Assembly (NCBI RefSeq): GCF_002272835.1
Contig: NZ_MLAO01000006.1
Location: 50,127 to 114,126 of the forward strand
Direction: 5' to 3'
DNA: 64,000 bases
Source of the DNA: Helicobacter sp. 11S03491-1
Lineage (GTDB): Bacteria > Campylobacterota > Campylobacteria > Campylobacterales > Helicobacteraceae
Part shown: in pieces, positions 53,723 to 64,000 of the stretch
How the letters are laid out: every line of letters begins with the position of its first letter
Position numbering within the stretch: the stretch's first letter is position 1
Position numbers and translations under genes: made by a program
The notes under the pieces: model-generated
Told to the model about the DNA's origin: nothing
Seen by the model: the letters and a program-made list of their open reading frames with translations, nothing else
The model's database searches: none

Positions 53723-56500
53723 TCAAAGCGCCCCTTGACATCTTTTACAAAGCTTTTCTTCAGAAGCACAAACATATCTCCAACACCTGGGACACTTCTG
53801 TTTGGATGATTTAAAAATTAAAAATTTTTTTTCTTTATTTTCAGTGCTCACTTCAAATGTTTTGATAACATTATTTTGAGATGCCAAAGAAGAAGGGACT
53901 ATCTCACTAACAATAAGCCATGTATCAAGATTTTCGAATATATTTTCTTCTACGCCAACACAAAGTTCTAAAGAAGACTTTATTACTTTATCTTTTTTAA
54001 GCATATCAATAGCCTCGCCAAAACCGGAGCGAATCTTTAAAAGTTCTTCAAAATCAACCTTCAATTCAAGGTCAAATAATACCTTTAAATCTAACTTATC
54101 TAAATCAAAAACATCTTCTATATTGCCCTTCATAACTTTTGGAGCAAATTCCAAAACTTCATCTGCGCTATAAGTTAAAACCGGGGCTAAAAGATGGGCT
54201 AAATTTCGTCCAATTGCCGCCATTGCACTTTGATGTGCCCTACGTGTCAGAGATGTTTTATTATCACAATATAAACTATCCTTGCACAAATCCAGATAAA
54301 TCCCGCTAAGCTCATTGCTTAAAAATGTCATCAAAATTCCCAGCGCTTTTACAAAATCGTATTTTCCAAAGAGTTCATCAACTTGTCTAAAAACTTCATC
54401 TGCCCTACTCACAATCCAGCGATCAATTTGACCTAATTCATGATACCCCACAAAAGTTTCCAACCCCTCTGTATTGGCAAGTAAAAATCGAAAAGTATTG
54501 CGAATTTTTCGGTATTGCTCAGCAATTTGTTTAAAAAAATTTGTTGAAACTGTTAAATCATTTTGGTAATCATTCATCCCAACCCAAAGTCTCAAAATAT
54601 CACTGCCATATTCTTTTAAAATTGTATCTAGTCCAATAACATTGCCTTTAGATTTACTCATTTTTTCACCATTTTCATCAACAGTAAAACCATGTGTGAT
54701 GATAGATTTAAAAGGAGCTCTGCCCTCAAGGATACAGCTTAATAATAAAGAGCTTTGAAACCACCCTCTGTGTTGATCGCTTCCCTCCAAATACACATCA
54801 GCCGGATAAGTACCTCCATCATATTTGGGATTATTTTTATGTGTTTTCAAAACAGCACTCCAGGTACTCCCACTATCAAACCATACATCTAAAATATGCT
54901 TGCCTTTTTCAAGATCGTTAGCCTTCAGCACCCATGAAGGAGGCAAGAGATCTTTTATTTCCTTGCTCCACCATGCATCACAACCTTCTTTTTCAAAGAT
55001 ACTTGATAAATGATCAAAAACCTCAATATCAAAGATGGGCTCACCACTTTTTTTATCTCTAAAAAATGCAATTGGTACACCCCAATCTCTTTGTCTTGAG
55101 ATACACCAATCCGGCCGATTTTCGACCATTGTTCGGATACGATTTTTGCCTGTTTGAGGATAAAAAACAGTTTCATCAATCGCATCCAGTGCCACTTCTC
55201 TTAATGTTTTTCCATTTCTGAAAGGTTTATCCATCAAAATAAACCATTGAGTTGTAGCACGGTAAATAACAGGTTCATGAGATCGCCAACAATGCGGGTA
55301 AGAATGAATAATTTTAGTATGTTTTAAAAGAGAATCCCCTAACATTTCAAGGATTTTTTTCTGAGCTTTAAAAATATGGGTGCCCACAAATTCCTCCGGT
55401 AAAAGCCCCTCTTTGAGAATAAACTCATTGAAACAACCTTTATCATCAACTGCCATGAGAACAGGCATATCATATTTTAAACCCACATAATAGTCCTCTT
55501 CACCATGTGCAGGAGCCATATGCACAGCGCCACTCCCATCATTCATACTTACATATTCTCCTAACACCAACATAGAATCTCTTCCATTGAGAGGATTTTT
55601 GGCGTGGAATCTTTCCAGTTCATTAGAAAGAAATTCTTTGGAAATCTCACTATCTACAACGCCATTTTCTACAAGCTTTTGATGCAAATCTTTTGCAACA
55701 ATAAAACCTTTTTGAGTAAGAACATATTTTTGATTTGGTTTTAATGCAATACCTGTATTTGCCGGTAATGTCCAAGGTGTTGTCGTCCAAATCACTACTG
55801 ATGCTTGCAAAACTCCCAATTTAGACAAGGCATCTGATTTTAAAGGAAAAGCAACAAAAATAGAATCAGATTCTTTATCTTTATATTCCACTTCAGCATC
55901 TGCTAGAGCTGTTTGGCAAGCCCAACTCCAATAAATTGGCTTACTTCTTTCGCTAAGGAGACCACTCATAGCCACTTCACATAAAACTTTATAAATATCA
56001 TTTTCAAACGAAAAATCCATTGTCTTATAAGGGTTTTCAAAATCCCCCAAGACACCTAGTTGTTGAAATTCTCCTGATTGAATAGCAATAAATTCACTTG
56101 CATGCGCCCTGCAAAGCTCGCGAATTTTTTGTTTAGGAAGAGTGTCTTTTTTTTCCTTACCAAGTTTTTTTTCTACTTGCTGTTCAATAGGCAATCCATG
56201 ACAATCCCATCCGGGTGTATAACGGATGCTTTTCCCTTGAAAATAGTGGTATTTTACAACAATATCTTTAAGAATTTTATTGAGTGCATGCCCGATATGC
56301 AAATGTCCGTTGGCATAAGGAGGACCATCATGGAGATTGAAGGTTTGGGCATTTTTTTCTGCTTGGATTCGATTATTTTTCATTTTGTCATAAACTCTAT
56401 TTTTTTGCCATTTATGGTATCTAAGTGGCTCATTTATAGGCAAATTACCTCTCATGGGAAAATCAGTTTGAGGGAGTATGAGTGTATCTTTATAGTCCAT
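53723..56500 (-). CDS. ileS: Isoleucyl-tRNA synthetase
   Basis: 925 residues, class I. NLHDGPPYANGHLHIGHALNK holds the HIGH motif, TPGWDCHGLPIE follows, VVIWTTTPWTLPANTGIAL marks the editing domain, and [12 protein letters not shown] the KMSKS loop. A C-terminal zinc module CPRCWRYVCASEEKLCKRC is present, as in bacterial-type IleRS. Charges tRNA-Ile. Starts behind an AAGGAT site; divergent from arsB. Confidence 0.97.
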   Translation of the reverse strand: MDYKDTLILPQTDFPMRGNLPINEPLRYHKWQKNRVYDKMKNNRIQAEKNAQTFNLHDGPPYANGHLHIGHALNKILKDIVVKYHYFQGKSIRYTPGWDCHGLPIEQQVEKKLGKEKKDTLPKQKIRELCRAHASEFIAIQSGEFQQLGVLGDFENPYKTMDFSFENDIYKVLCEVAMSGLLSERSKPIYWSWACQTALADAEVEYKDKESDSIFVAFPLKSDALSKLGVLQASVVIWTTTPWTLPANTGIALKPNQKYVLTQKGFIVAKDLHQKLVENGVVDSEISKEFLSNELERFHAKNPLNGRDSMLVLGEYVSMNDGSGAVHMAPAHGEEDYYVGLKYDMPVLMAVDDKGCFNEFILKEGLLPEEFVGTHIFKAQKKILEMLGDSLLKHTKIIHSYPHCWRSHEPVIYRATTQWFILMDKPFRNGKTLREVALDAIDETVFYPQTGKNRIRTMVENRPDWCISRQRDWGVPIAFFRDKKSGEPIFDIEVFDHLSSIFEKEGCDAWWSKEIKDLLPPSWVLKANDLEKGKHILDVWFDSGSTWSAVLKTHKNNPKYDGGTYPADVYLEGSDQHRGWFQSSLLLSCILEGRAPFKSIITHGFTVDENGEKMSKSKGNVIGLDTILKEYGSDILRLWVGMNDYQNDLTVSTNFFKQIAEQYRKIRNTFRFLLANTEGLETFVGYHELGQIDRWIVSRADEVFRQVDELFGKYDFVKALGILMTFLSNELSGIYLDLCKDSLYCDNKTSLTRRAHQSAMAAIGRNLAHLLAPVLTYSADEVLEFAPKVMKGNIEDVFDLDKLDLKVLFDLELKVDFEELLKIRSGFGEAIDMLKKDKVIKSSLELCVGVEENIFENLDTWLIVSEIVPSSLASQNNVIKTFEVSTENKEKKFLIFKSSKQKCPRCWRYVCASEEKLCKRCQGAL

Positions 56501-56699
56501 CAGAATCCTTATTGTTATAGATAGAATTTCCAGGCTATTTTACAAAAAATGAACTAAAAATTTGATTTATTTCTTAAATCTTCATTAGAAAATCACAGAG
56601 AAAAGATAGCAATAATATTTAAAACTTTTAACATATAATTCATAATATCATTTCTATATGATAAAATCTATTCTATAAAATTTTATTTAAGGTATCATT

Positions 56700-57962
56700 T
56701 TGTTACTTTCATTAATAATTTTTATTCTCACAATGGCAGGAGTTATCTGCAGACCTTTTGGTTTGGGATTTGGCAGCATTGCTTTGATGGGAGCAGGGAT
56801 TTCATTGTTAGGGCAAACAGTCAGTCTCAAGGATGCCTTATTTGTGGTAGAAATGGTTTGGAATGCAACCTTTAGCTTAGTGGGGCTAATCATTCTCTCA
56901 ATAATCTTAGATAAAATCGGTTTTTTTGAATCCATTGCCCTATGGATTGCCAAACATAGCTTCAAAAATCCCAAAAAACTTTTTGTTTTTATCTTGGTAT
57001 TTGGATCTATCCTCTCAGCCATACTTGCTAATGATGGAGCAGTGCTTATTCTAACCCCTATTATATTTGCGCTGATGAAACATCTTCAAGCGCAAAAACC
57101 AACACTTATTGCTTTTGTTTTAGGAGTGGGATTTATTGTAGATACCACATCAAACCCCCTTATCACGTCTAATCTCACCAATATTATTACTGCAAGTTTT
57201 TTTCAAATCAGCTTTGTTGAATATGCAAAAACAATGTTTATACCCAATTTAGTAGCCATTATTTCTTCAATTTTAGTGCTTTATTTGTATTTTGGAAAAA
57301 TACTTCAAAAATCTTTTGACGCTTCTTGCCTTCCAAGTCCGGCAACTGCTATTAAATCTTCTTTTTTGTTTGGTTTTTCTTGGGGATTTTTAGGACTGCT
57401 TTTGATAGGTTTTGTGGTTGGAGACATTTATCATTTGCCTATAAGTCTTTTTGCTTTGGGAGGATCAATAGTATTTCTCATGATTGCCAAATACCATCAA
57501 GCACTCAAAATCACTGAAGTCTTAAAATCTGCCCCTTGGCAAGTTGTATATTTTAGCATTGGTTTATATATTGTTGTGTATGGGCTTAAAAATGCCGGAG
57601 TAAGCAATTATTTAAGTCAATTAATATTATGGCTGGATATGCAAGGAAAATTAATGGCCACTCTTGGTATTGGTGTGATTTCTGCTTTTCTCTCAGCAAC
57701 GATGAACAACATGCCAACTGTCATGATACAAGATATTGCCATCAAAGACACTCATTTGAATTATCTTGCTTTTAGCAATATTATTGGATGTAATCTGGGC
57801 ACTAAATTTACCCCCATTGGATCTCTGGCGACACTTCTGTGGCTTCATGTCTTAGCTACCAAAAAAATAAAAATATCATGGCTGCAATATTGCAAAATTG
57901 GGTTTATCATTACCCCTCCTGTTTTACTTATCACTCTTTTTACAACAGGATTTATAAACTAA
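56700..57962 (+). CDS. arsB: ArsB-type arsenite/anion efflux protein
   Basis: 420 residues, about twelve membrane segments. The start is TTG at 56700, with AAGG 7 nt upstream. AILANDGAVLILTPI and IVDTTSNPLITSNLTNIITASFF match ArsB/NhaD-type transporters, with NNMPTVMIQDIAI and NIIGCNLGTKFTPIGSLATLLW in the second half. Extrudes arsenite and antimonite. No arsR or arsC is adjacent, so control is unknown. Its end overlaps the S4 gene by 4 nt, convergent. A related anion transporter role cannot be excluded. Confidence 0.82.
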   Translation: MLLSLIIFILTMAGVICRPFGLGFGSIALMGAGISLLGQTVSLKDALFVVEMVWNATFSLVGLIILSIILDKIGFFESIALWIAKHSFKNPKKLFVFILVFGSILSAILANDGAVLILTPIIFALMKHLQAQKPTLIAFVLGVGFIVDTTSNPLITSNLTNIITASFFQISFVEYAKTMFIPNLVAIISSILVLYLYFGKILQKSFDASCLPSPATAIKSSFLFGFSWGFLGLLLIGFVVGDIYHLPISLFALGGSIVFLMIAKYHQALKITEVLKSAPWQVVYFSIGLYIVVYGLKNAGVSNYLSQLILWLDMQGKLMATLGIGVISAFLSATMNNMPTVMIQDIAIKDTHLNYLAFSNIIGCNLGTKFTPIGSLATLLWLHVLATKKIKISWLQYCKIGFIITPPVLLITLFTTGFIN

Positions 57963-58204
57963 ATTTCTCTAGCATATATTTGACTTTGAGATTTTGGAAT
58001 ACTTTTAGTAAGTGGGATATCAAGCACTTTATATCGTCTGGGATTATCCAAATATTTTATTTCAATCACATCACCTATTTTTACATCACGGCCGGACTTT
58101 GCAACTACGCCATTCACGCATACAACACCTGTATTACACATATCTTGGGCAATAGATCGTTTTTTGACAATATTGACTATGTTTATAAATTTATCGACTC
58201 TCAT
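57959..58204 (-). CDS. S4-domain RNA-binding protein
   Basis: 81 residues. An S4 fold is seen: MRVDKFINIVNIVKKRSIAQDMCNTGVVCVNG, then KSGRDVKIGDVIEIKYLD. Small S4 proteins of this size (Hsp15/RqcP-like) bind ribosomal RNA and help rescue stalled 50S subunits. In H. pylori a comparable gene is next to ileS (HP1423). It is near ileS here too, with arsB inserted between, which suggests a local insertion of arsB. Confidence 0.85.
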   Translation of the reverse strand: MRVDKFINIVNIVKKRSIAQDMCNTGVVCVNGVVAKSGRDVKIGDVIEIKYLDNPRRYKVLDIPLTKSIPKSQSQIYAREI

Positions 58205-58244
58205 TTTAAAAACATACCTTCAAAACCTTTATAACAAATAATAA

Positions 58245-58913
58245 CTAAAAAATATAACTATAGCTGACATAATAGTCTCCAAAAATATCAAGAGATCCTG
58301 TGTTGGCAGGATTTTTAAGCTTATATTCTGCAAAATATAGAACATAAAAAGGGAATTTAACTCCAACTTCAACCCGATGTTTGTCAAAAAAAATGTTTGC
58401 AAGTCCAATATTCATCAAAAAACCATGCAAATTTTTTTCGACACTTATAGATTCAGAACTATTTGGCAAATCTTCAATATATTTGCCAAAACTCCCGCCT
58501 ATCCATTCATAGCCAACACCTAAAAAAATCCCTCCATTATGAGAATTGCCTGTCTCAAGAAGATTGAGCAAATAATCAACATAAGCCCCGTATCGGATCA
58601 TAGAAACATTTTTGTGCCCATAAAAATCCAAATTAAAATTACTATAATCCATGTGACCATAAAAACACACCCCATTATAAGAACCCATAACTTGATAGCC
58701 AATTCTCAAACCCAAATTATCAACACCATTCATACTGCTATCTGCAGAATTCTGAGAATGACTTTGCGTATCTAAAGATTTCAAACCGGATTTTTTAAAC
58801 AATCCAAATTCTCCAATATTAAGCCCGATAAAAATACCTAATTTATTCTCCTTATCACTAGCATTTACGCTAACCATGAGTATAAAAAACAAAAGAATAA
58901 AAAATTTTTTCAT
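58245..58913 (-). CDS. Small Helicobacter-type outer-membrane protein
   Basis: 222 residues. Signal peptide (MKKFFILLFFILMVSVNA), Gly-rich strands, and LRIGYQVMGSYNGVCFYGHMDYS, a relaxed form of the Helicobacter OMP core, ending FGDYYVSYSYIF. It resembles the OMP at 43401 in layout (GIFLGVGYEWIGGSFGK against LFVGVGVGGDTWIANGK), so they are family members. Function unknown. Confidence 0.8.
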   Translation of the reverse strand: MKKFFILLFFILMVSVNASDKENKLGIFIGLNIGEFGLFKKSGLKSLDTQSHSQNSADSSMNGVDNLGLRIGYQVMGSYNGVCFYGHMDYSNFNLDFYGHKNVSMIRYGAYVDYLLNLLETGNSHNGGIFLGVGYEWIGGSFGKYIEDLPNSSESISVEKNLHGFLMNIGLANIFFDKHRVEVGVKFPFYVLYFAEYKLKNPANTGSLDIFGDYYVSYSYIF

Positions 58914-58968
58914 TTAATTCCTCTTTATTAGATAATTATTATATAATTTTATATCAATAATAAATACT

Positions 58969-59409
58969 CTATCTGATTTTTTTAATCTTAATTTTATTAA
59001 TCTTAAAAATTTTTGATGGAATCCCTGCAAAAATGCCTCTTGAATCTATAACTATAATATCGCACATTTTTATTGCTTCTTGAATATCAAAAACAGATCC
59101 GGTTTTATTTGCAGAAGAAGAATACATGATCGAAAATTTTCTTAAAAACATCAAATGAGATTCATCTTTTACAACGCGAAATGATTGATGATTGGGATAG
59201 ATAAAAGTAGTTTTTTGTGATCGCCGCACACGATTTCTAAACAAAACAGGCACTCTTGTGAATTTTTTAAGTGTCTCATAACAATCAACTTCAGCTAAAA
59301 TAGGCTTATATGGCTGTCTCCCTTTAATTTGATTTAATCTGAAAGGATCTGCACTCAATAAACCTGCTGTAGTATCACTCTGAGTAAGATAGATAAATTT
59401 AGCATCCAT
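58969..59409 (-). CDS. Short Sua5/YrdC-like protein
   Basis: 146 residues from ATG 59409, which shares a base with the carB stop (TAATG); a GTG at 59415 is the alternative. [31 protein letters not shown] resembles the start of Sua5/TsaC proteins, which make threonylcarbamoyl-AMP for tRNA t6A, and MYSSSANKTG matches their SxSAN loop. It is shorter than TsaC (about 190) and lacks the canonical KxR...P start, so it may be a diverged paralogue. Coupled to carB as in H. pylori HP0918-HP0919. Confidence 0.65.
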   Translation of the reverse strand: MDAKFIYLTQSDTTAGLLSADPFRLNQIKGRQPYKPILAEVDCYETLKKFTRVPVLFRNRVRRSQKTTFIYPNHQSFRVVKDESHLMFLRKFSIMYSSSANKTGSVFDIQEAIKMCDIIVIDSRGIFAGIPSKIFKINKIKIKKIR

Positions 59410-62400
59410 TAACACAAATAATCTTGCAAGGCAATAGCTTCATTTACATCTGCTTTTTCCATCTCACTTAAAGCTTGGGTAGCAACTTCTGCTCCTGCTA
59501 ATGTTGTAAAATAAGAAATCAAATTTTTCAATACTTGAATGCGAATGAGCTTGGCATCTTCCTTGTTGGATTTGCTATCCCCTGTATTGATTGCCATTAC
59601 AATCTCTCCATTAGCCATCAAATCTTGTATATTTGGGCGACCCTCAGAAATTTTAAGGACCTTTGTTGAGGGGATTCCCTTAGCTTCCAAAGCATTATGA
59701 GTACCTTCTGTAGCGCAAATTCTAAAACCTAAATCAATAAATTTTTGCGCCATTTTATGAGCTTCAAGTTTATCTTGCTCGCTTAATGAGATAAAAATTT
59801 GTCCTTTTTGGGGAAGAGAATTTTTACAAGCAATTTGGCTCTTAGCAAAGCTTAATCCAAAATTTTTGCTAATCCCCATTACTTCTCCTGTGCTTTTCAT
59901 TTCCGGACCCAACAGTAAATCTGCTCCATAAAGCTTATTAAATGGAAATACGGATTCTTTGAGGGCAATATGATCCATTTTTTTAGGCTTGTAGATGCCC
60001 CTTTGAAAACGCACGATATTAAAATGATCATAATATTCCAGACATTCTTTTAAATTGCCTTGCCACATCACACGTGTGGCTACTTTGGCAAGAGGAAGTC
60101 CTGTTGCTTTGCTCACAAACGGAACAGTCCTGCTTGCACGCGGATTGACTTCAATCAAATAAACCTCATTTTTATAAATGGCATATTGGACATTCATCAA
60201 TCCAATAACACCTAATTTGAGGGCTATTTTGGCTGTAGTGTCTTCAATCTCTTCAAGTAAGCTCTGTTCAATACTGATTGTAGGCAATGAACTTGCTGAA
60301 TCCCCGGAGTGAATCCCTGCTTCCTCAATATGCTGCATAATCCCGCCAATATAAATATCTTTACCATCACAAATAGCATCCACATCAAGCTCAATAGCAC
60401 GATCTAGAAATTTATCAATCAATACCGGAGAATTTTCGCTAACCTTGACAGCCTCCTCCATATACAAACGTAAATCCTCACTATTATGAACGATTCTCAT
60501 AGCCCGCCCGCCCAAAACATAGCTAGGGCGCACCAAAACAGGAAAACCGATTTTGTTTGCAATCACATAAGCTTCTTCTTTGTTGAAAGCAGTCCCATTT
60601 TCAGGTTGTCTTAAATTATTCTCTTGCACAAAAGCAGAAAATTTTTCTCTATCTTCAGCAATATCAATCACTCTTGCTGTAGTGCCAATAATTTTAGCTC
60701 CTATTTTTGTGAGGTTTTTAGAAAGTTTCAAGGGAGTTTGCCCACCAAAATGCACAATAATCCCATCAGGTTTTTCTCTTTCTACAACAGATCGTACGCG
60801 TTCAAAATCAATAGGTTCAAAATATAAAACATCGCTTGTATCATAATCTGTGCTAACTGTTTCAGGGTTACAATTATACATAATGCTTTTTACTTTCATA
60901 TCCCCTAAAGCAAAACTTGCATGCACACAGCAATAATCAAATTCAATCCCTTGCCCTATACGATTAGGACCTCCACCAATAATCATAACTTTTTTAGATT
61001 CTTCTTGATTTTGTTTTGAATCTCTAGGATTAAACTCTAAAAAATGGCTCCGGAGAAAATCATCTGTAGGTATAGTAGAATAAAGATAAGGGGTCAATGA
61101 AGGGAACTCTGCTGCGCAAGTATCTACCTCTTCATAGACTGCTTGGATGCCTAATTGATTTCTTGCTTGATAAATTTCAACTTCGCTCATCTCCATTTTT
61201 TCATTTCTATTGATTAACTTAGCAATCATTTTATCGCTAAAGCCTATTGATTTGATTTTTCGCATTTGCTTTGGATCTTGAAGCATTTCTGAAGTAATGA
61301 TAGATTCTTGAGAGATGATTGAATAAATTTGATTTAAAAACCATGGATCGATGCTGCTAAGGTCGTAAATATCTTTGATGCTGAGTCCTTGTCGGAAACC
61401 ATCAGCAATATAAAGCAATCGATTGGCATTAGGTCGCCGAATTTCTTTTTTGATAAATTCCAAATCATTACTAATAGATTCAAACCCGCATAAGCCCGTT
61501 TCTAAACTACAAATAGCTTTTTGAACAGACTCACAAAAATTCCCCCCAATAGCCATTACTTCCCCGATACTTTTCATTGATGTGGTCAAAGTGGAATCTG
61601 TTTGAGGAAATTTTTCAAATGTCCATCTGGGAATTTTGGTTACAACATAATCAATGCTAGGTTCAAAACTTGCCGGTGTGCCTGTAATATCATTTTTGAT
61701 CTCATCCAAACGATAACCCACGGATAAAAGCGTAGCCACTTTAGCAATAGGATATCCTGTAGCCTTAGAAGCAAGCGCAGAACTTCGACTTACACGCGGA
61801 TTCATTTCAATTACAATCATTCTTCCTGTTTGAGGATTTACAGCAAATTGCACATTACTCCCACCTGTATCTACGCCAATTTCCCTCAAGATAGCAAAAC
61901 TTGCATCTCGCATGCGTTGGTATTCTTTATCTGTAAGCGTAAGAGCCGGAGCAATTGTAATGCTATCTCCTGTATGCACCCCCATAGGATCAAAATTTTC
62001 AATAGAACACACAATAATACAATTATCTGCCCTATCTCGAATTACTTCCATTTCATATTCTTTCCAACCAAGCAGAGATTCTTCAATTAAAATTTCATTA
62101 ATTGGGGAGGCTTCTAGTCCATTTTGAGCTAAAATTTTAAATTCATCAATATTATAAGCAACCCCACTCCCTCCACCTGCAAGAGTGTAGCTTGCCCGAA
62201 TAATAAGGGGAAAGCCAATTTCTTTGGCAGCTTCCAGGGCTTCATTTTCATCATAAGCATAGCGACTCTTAGGCAAATCCATGCCAATTTTAAGCATTGC
62301 TTCTTTGAAGGCTTGTCTATCTTCACCTTTTTTAATTGCGCTAGGGTTTGCCCCTAAAAATTCAATTCCCTCAAGCATACCTTTTTCATACATACTCATG

Positions 62401-62696
62401 GCAATATTAAGTGCTGTTTGCCCCCCCATTGTCGGCAATATTGCATCTACTTTTTCTTTTTTAATAATATTGGCAACTATTTCTTCTGTGATAGGTTCTA
62501 TATAGGTGCGATGAGCAAATTCCGGATCGGTCATAATTGTAGCGGGATTGGAATTAATAAGAACTACTTGATAGCCCAAAGATTTAAGTGTTTTGGCAGC
62601 CTGAGTGCCCGAATAATCAAATTCGCAAGCCTGACCAATCACGATAGGACCAGATCCAATCAAAAGTATTGTTTTTATATCTTCTCTTTTTGGCAT
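59409..62696 (-). CDS. carB: Carbamoyl-phosphate synthase large subunit
   Basis: 1095 residues from ATG 62696 (MPKREDIKT), behind GAGGA; an in-frame TTG four codons upstream overlaps that site. Two tandem ATP-grasp halves are seen: [20 protein letters not shown] with [13 protein letters not shown] in the first, and [19 protein letters not shown] with [11 protein letters not shown] in the second. A C-terminal MGS-like allosteric domain follows ([11 protein letters not shown]). Makes carbamoyl phosphate for arginine and pyrimidines; carA is not in the window. Confidence 0.97.
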   Translation of the reverse strand: MPKREDIKTILLIGSGPIVIGQACEFDYSGTQAAKTLKSLGYQVVLINSNPATIMTDPEFAHRTYIEPITEEIVANIIKKEKVDAILPTMGGQTALNIAMSMYEKGMLEGIEFLGANPSAIKKGEDRQAFKEAMLKIGMDLPKSRYAYDENEALEAAKEIGFPLIIRASYTLAGGGSGVAYNIDEFKILAQNGLEASPINEILIEESLLGWKEYEMEVIRDRADNCIIVCSIENFDPMGVHTGDSITIAPALTLTDKEYQRMRDASFAILREIGVDTGGSNVQFAVNPQTGRMIVIEMNPRVSRSSALASKATGYPIAKVATLLSVGYRLDEIKNDITGTPASFEPSIDYVVTKIPRWTFEKFPQTDSTLTTSMKSIGEVMAIGGNFCESVQKAICSLETGLCGFESISNDLEFIKKEIRRPNANRLLYIADGFRQGLSIKDIYDLSSIDPWFLNQIYSIISQESIITSEMLQDPKQMRKIKSIGFSDKMIAKLINRNEKMEMSEVEIYQARNQLGIQAVYEEVDTCAAEFPSLTPYLYSTIPTDDFLRSHFLEFNPRDSKQNQEESKKVMIIGGGPNRIGQGIEFDYCCVHASFALGDMKVKSIMYNCNPETVSTDYDTSDVLYFEPIDFERVRSVVEREKPDGIIVHFGGQTPLKLSKNLTKIGAKIIGTTARVIDIAEDREKFSAFVQENNLRQPENGTAFNKEEAYVIANKIGFPVLVRPSYVLGGRAMRIVHNSEDLRLYMEEAVKVSENSPVLIDKFLDRAIELDVDAICDGKDIYIGGIMQHIEEAGIHSGDSASSLPTISIEQSLLEEIEDTTAKIALKLGVIGLMNVQYAIYKNEVYLIEVNPRASRTVPFVSKATGLPLAKVATRVMWQGNLKECLEYYDHFNIVRFQRGIYKPKKMDHIALKESVFPFNKLYGADLLLGPEMKSTGEVMGISKNFGLSFAKSQIACKNSLPQKGQIFISLSEQDKLEAHKMAQKFIDLGFRICATEGTHNALEAKGIPSTKVLKISEGRPNIQDLMANGEIVMAINTGDSKSNKEDAKLIRIQVLKNLISYFTTLAGAEVATQALSEMEKADVNEAIALQDYLC

Positions 62697-62847
62697 ATTT
62701 TTCCTCAAAATATTTTTAAGATTCTAGTCTAATTTCTCTAAAAATAACTTGATATTAGCCGATACAAATACATATATATATGTAAAAATAAAATCTATAG
62801 TTTTATCTGTTATCCTGTGAAAAAAAGAAAAATTTGCGAGAATTAAT

Positions 62848-64000
62848 TTGAAATTAAATATTAAAGAATTTTTTACTTCATTGTGTTCTCATATCTTTGC
62901 ATATACTTTTATATTTATTTTAATTCCAACTTTTTGTTTTGGTTTTACAGGCACACTTAACCAATTGCAATCTACTTACACTGCAGATACCACAATCAAT
63001 GAAGATTTTACCTTAGAAACAACCGATAAATTTCCTGCTAATTTTACCGGCATAATGTTTGATGGCTATACCACAATGAATATTGATCCTAACGCAACAG
63101 TTACTGTTAATGTTGATTCTAAAGGCTTTATTTTAGGCTTTTCCGGACCTATTTTTAGAGGACAAAATGGAAATACCTATACAATTAATGGAGGGAATCT
63201 TATCTTTAATGTTAATCAGATTCAAAAAGTAGGTAATGGACTTGAAGGGATGATAATGACACGTTCACAAGCATCTGATAGGACAAATGCTAATTTTGAT
63301 ATTAATGCTAATTTTTCACTTATTGCAAGCCCTGATGTTTATATCCAAAGAGGAGTTTTTACTTCTAATGGTCCTACAGGGGGTTATTTTAAATTTACCA
63401 AAAATGTATTCATTGATGTATCTAAAATGCAACCTTCAGAAGGATTTGGCGCAGGAGTCAAAAGTGGCAGAGGGTATCGAATGATTTTTAGTCTGGAAGG
63501 AGATGGGGCTGTTTATCTTAACTATAACGAGGCTACAGGGCAAACTCTTGACCCTAAAAACATTATCCAACTCAAAGGAGACCTCTCTGCTGAAGCAGGT
63601 TCAAAAGGAAATATTAATATTAACTTAGATAATCCTCAAAGTTACTTTGAAGGCAGAGTCTCAATTGCGCCCGGCTCCAGATCAAATGTTGAACTCTATC
63701 TCAATAATGGAGGGAAGTGGTTTTTAAATGCTACTTCCAAAATTGTTACATTAGATACAAATAACTTAACTGAAGTGGTAGAAAATCAATATAACAATAT
63801 TGAAAGACTTGCAGTTGTTGATTTTACAAAAATAGCTAATGATGGGGTATCCTATCGTCTTGAATCTCCCAATTATACCCCTCGCACTCTTTCAGTCAAT
63901 ACCATCACCGGAGAAAATGGTGTCTTTCGTTTGATGGCTGATGTGAGGGCAGGAACTACAGATACTATCAGTGCAAATAATGTTAATGGAGCCCAATACA
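62848..64000 (+). CDS. Autotransporter passenger, N-terminal part
   Basis: Open from TTG 62848 to the edge (384 codons), with no ATG start before a hydrophobic signal (KLNIKEFFTSLCSHIFAYT, then FIFILIPTFCFGFTG). The following sequence is rich in Asn, Thr, Gly and short beta repeats (TINGGNLIFNVN, GGYFKFTKNVFIDVS, NINLDNPQSYFEG, FLNATSKIVTL), typical of beta-helix passengers. ENGVFRLMADVRAGTTDTIS is the pertactin-like segment of autotransporters. The barrel lies beyond the window. Divergent from carB. A VacA-like or adhesin role is possible but not shown. Confidence 0.75.
   Translation, partial: MKLNIKEFFTSLCSHIFAYTFIFILIPTFCFGFTGTLNQLQSTYTADTTINEDFTLETTDKFPANFTGIMFDGYTTMNIDPNATVTVNVDSKGFILGFSGPIFRGQNGNTYTINGGNLIFNVNQIQKVGNGLEGMIMTRSQASDRTNANFDINANFSLIASPDVYIQRGVFTSNGPTGGYFKFTKNVFIDVSKMQPSEGFGAGVKSGRGYRMIFSLEGDGAVYLNYNEATGQTLDPKNIIQLKGDLSAEAGSKGNININLDNPQSYFEGRVSIAPGSRSNVELYLNNGGKWFLNATSKIVTLDTNNLTEVVENQYNNIERLAVVDFTKIANDGVSYRLESPNYTPRTLSVNTITGENGVFRLMADVRAGTTDTISANNVNGAQY

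Noticed and set aside
53581..53775. A 64-residue reverse frame over the end of ileS
   Set aside because: Overlaps the ileS C-terminal zinc module in another frame; the 46-residue frame beside it has a better start.
1..64000. tRNA, rRNA, CRISPR arrays or insertion sequences
   Set aside because: No cloverleaf, rRNA block, spaced repeat array or transposase was recognised on either strand by reading; a dedicated scan was not possible.

Overview
The window reads as chromosomal DNA of an AT-rich Helicobacter-type epsilonproteobacterium (Campylobacterota). The gene order addA-nhaA-yajC-secD-secF-leuS-lptE-folC-csd2-csd1-ccmA-mfd and rpsR-ssb-rpsF-holA-rnr-aroE-SH3 follows the arrangement I remember from Helicobacter pylori. 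Several outer-membrane proteins end in the aromatic beta-barrel signature of Helicobacter OMPs. The genome differs from H. pylori in carrying purM, a complete pstSCAB-phoBR set, a GGDEF diguanylate cyclase, a second nhaA and an ArsB-type pump, so a non-pylori species (enterohepatic or other animal-associated) is likely. The species itself is an inference I cannot settle.

Layout. 1-2963: end of nadK, a J-domain protein, a TauE/SafE exporter and a short FAD protein. 3419-8761: an accessory cluster, the most unusual part of the window. It holds a stand-alone C39 (double-glycine leader) peptidase, two related outer-membrane beta-barrels, two small secreted precursors and a small multi-spanning membrane protein that may give immunity. 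The two precursors share an identical promoter, Sec signal and leader, then differ completely from one residue onward. mutY lies inside this cluster. 8855-29362: an OMP and the core run from addA to mfd. 29401-36201: a reverse-strand run from purM to rpsR. 36278-42017: the phosphate regulon (pstCAB, phoR-phoB reversed, pstS) with two matching PHO-box promoters. 42014-48390: a PagL-like lipid A deacylase, a PEBP protein, an OMP, gamma-glutamyltranspeptidase, an MFS transporter and an m5U methyltransferase. 48597-62696: gmk, an acidic pseudo-receiver protein, flgG behind a sigma54-type promoter, fecDE, ileS, arsB, an S4 protein, an OMP, a Sua5-like protein and carB. 62848-64000: the start of a large autotransporter that runs off the window.

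How the parts may work together. In the accessory cluster, precursors would cross the inner membrane by Sec, be trimmed in the periplasm by the C39 peptidase, and leave or act through the beta-barrels. This resembles the logic of the Fap amyloid system (FapD peptidase, FapF barrel), but the products look like short hydrophobic, glycine-rich bacteriocin-like peptides. In the phosphate region, PhoB-type control of pstCAB and pstS is supported by identical operator-promoter spacing. csd1, csd2 and ccmA form the helical cell-shape module, here with a visibly dead peptidase partner. No rRNA, tRNA, CRISPR array or insertion sequence was recognised.
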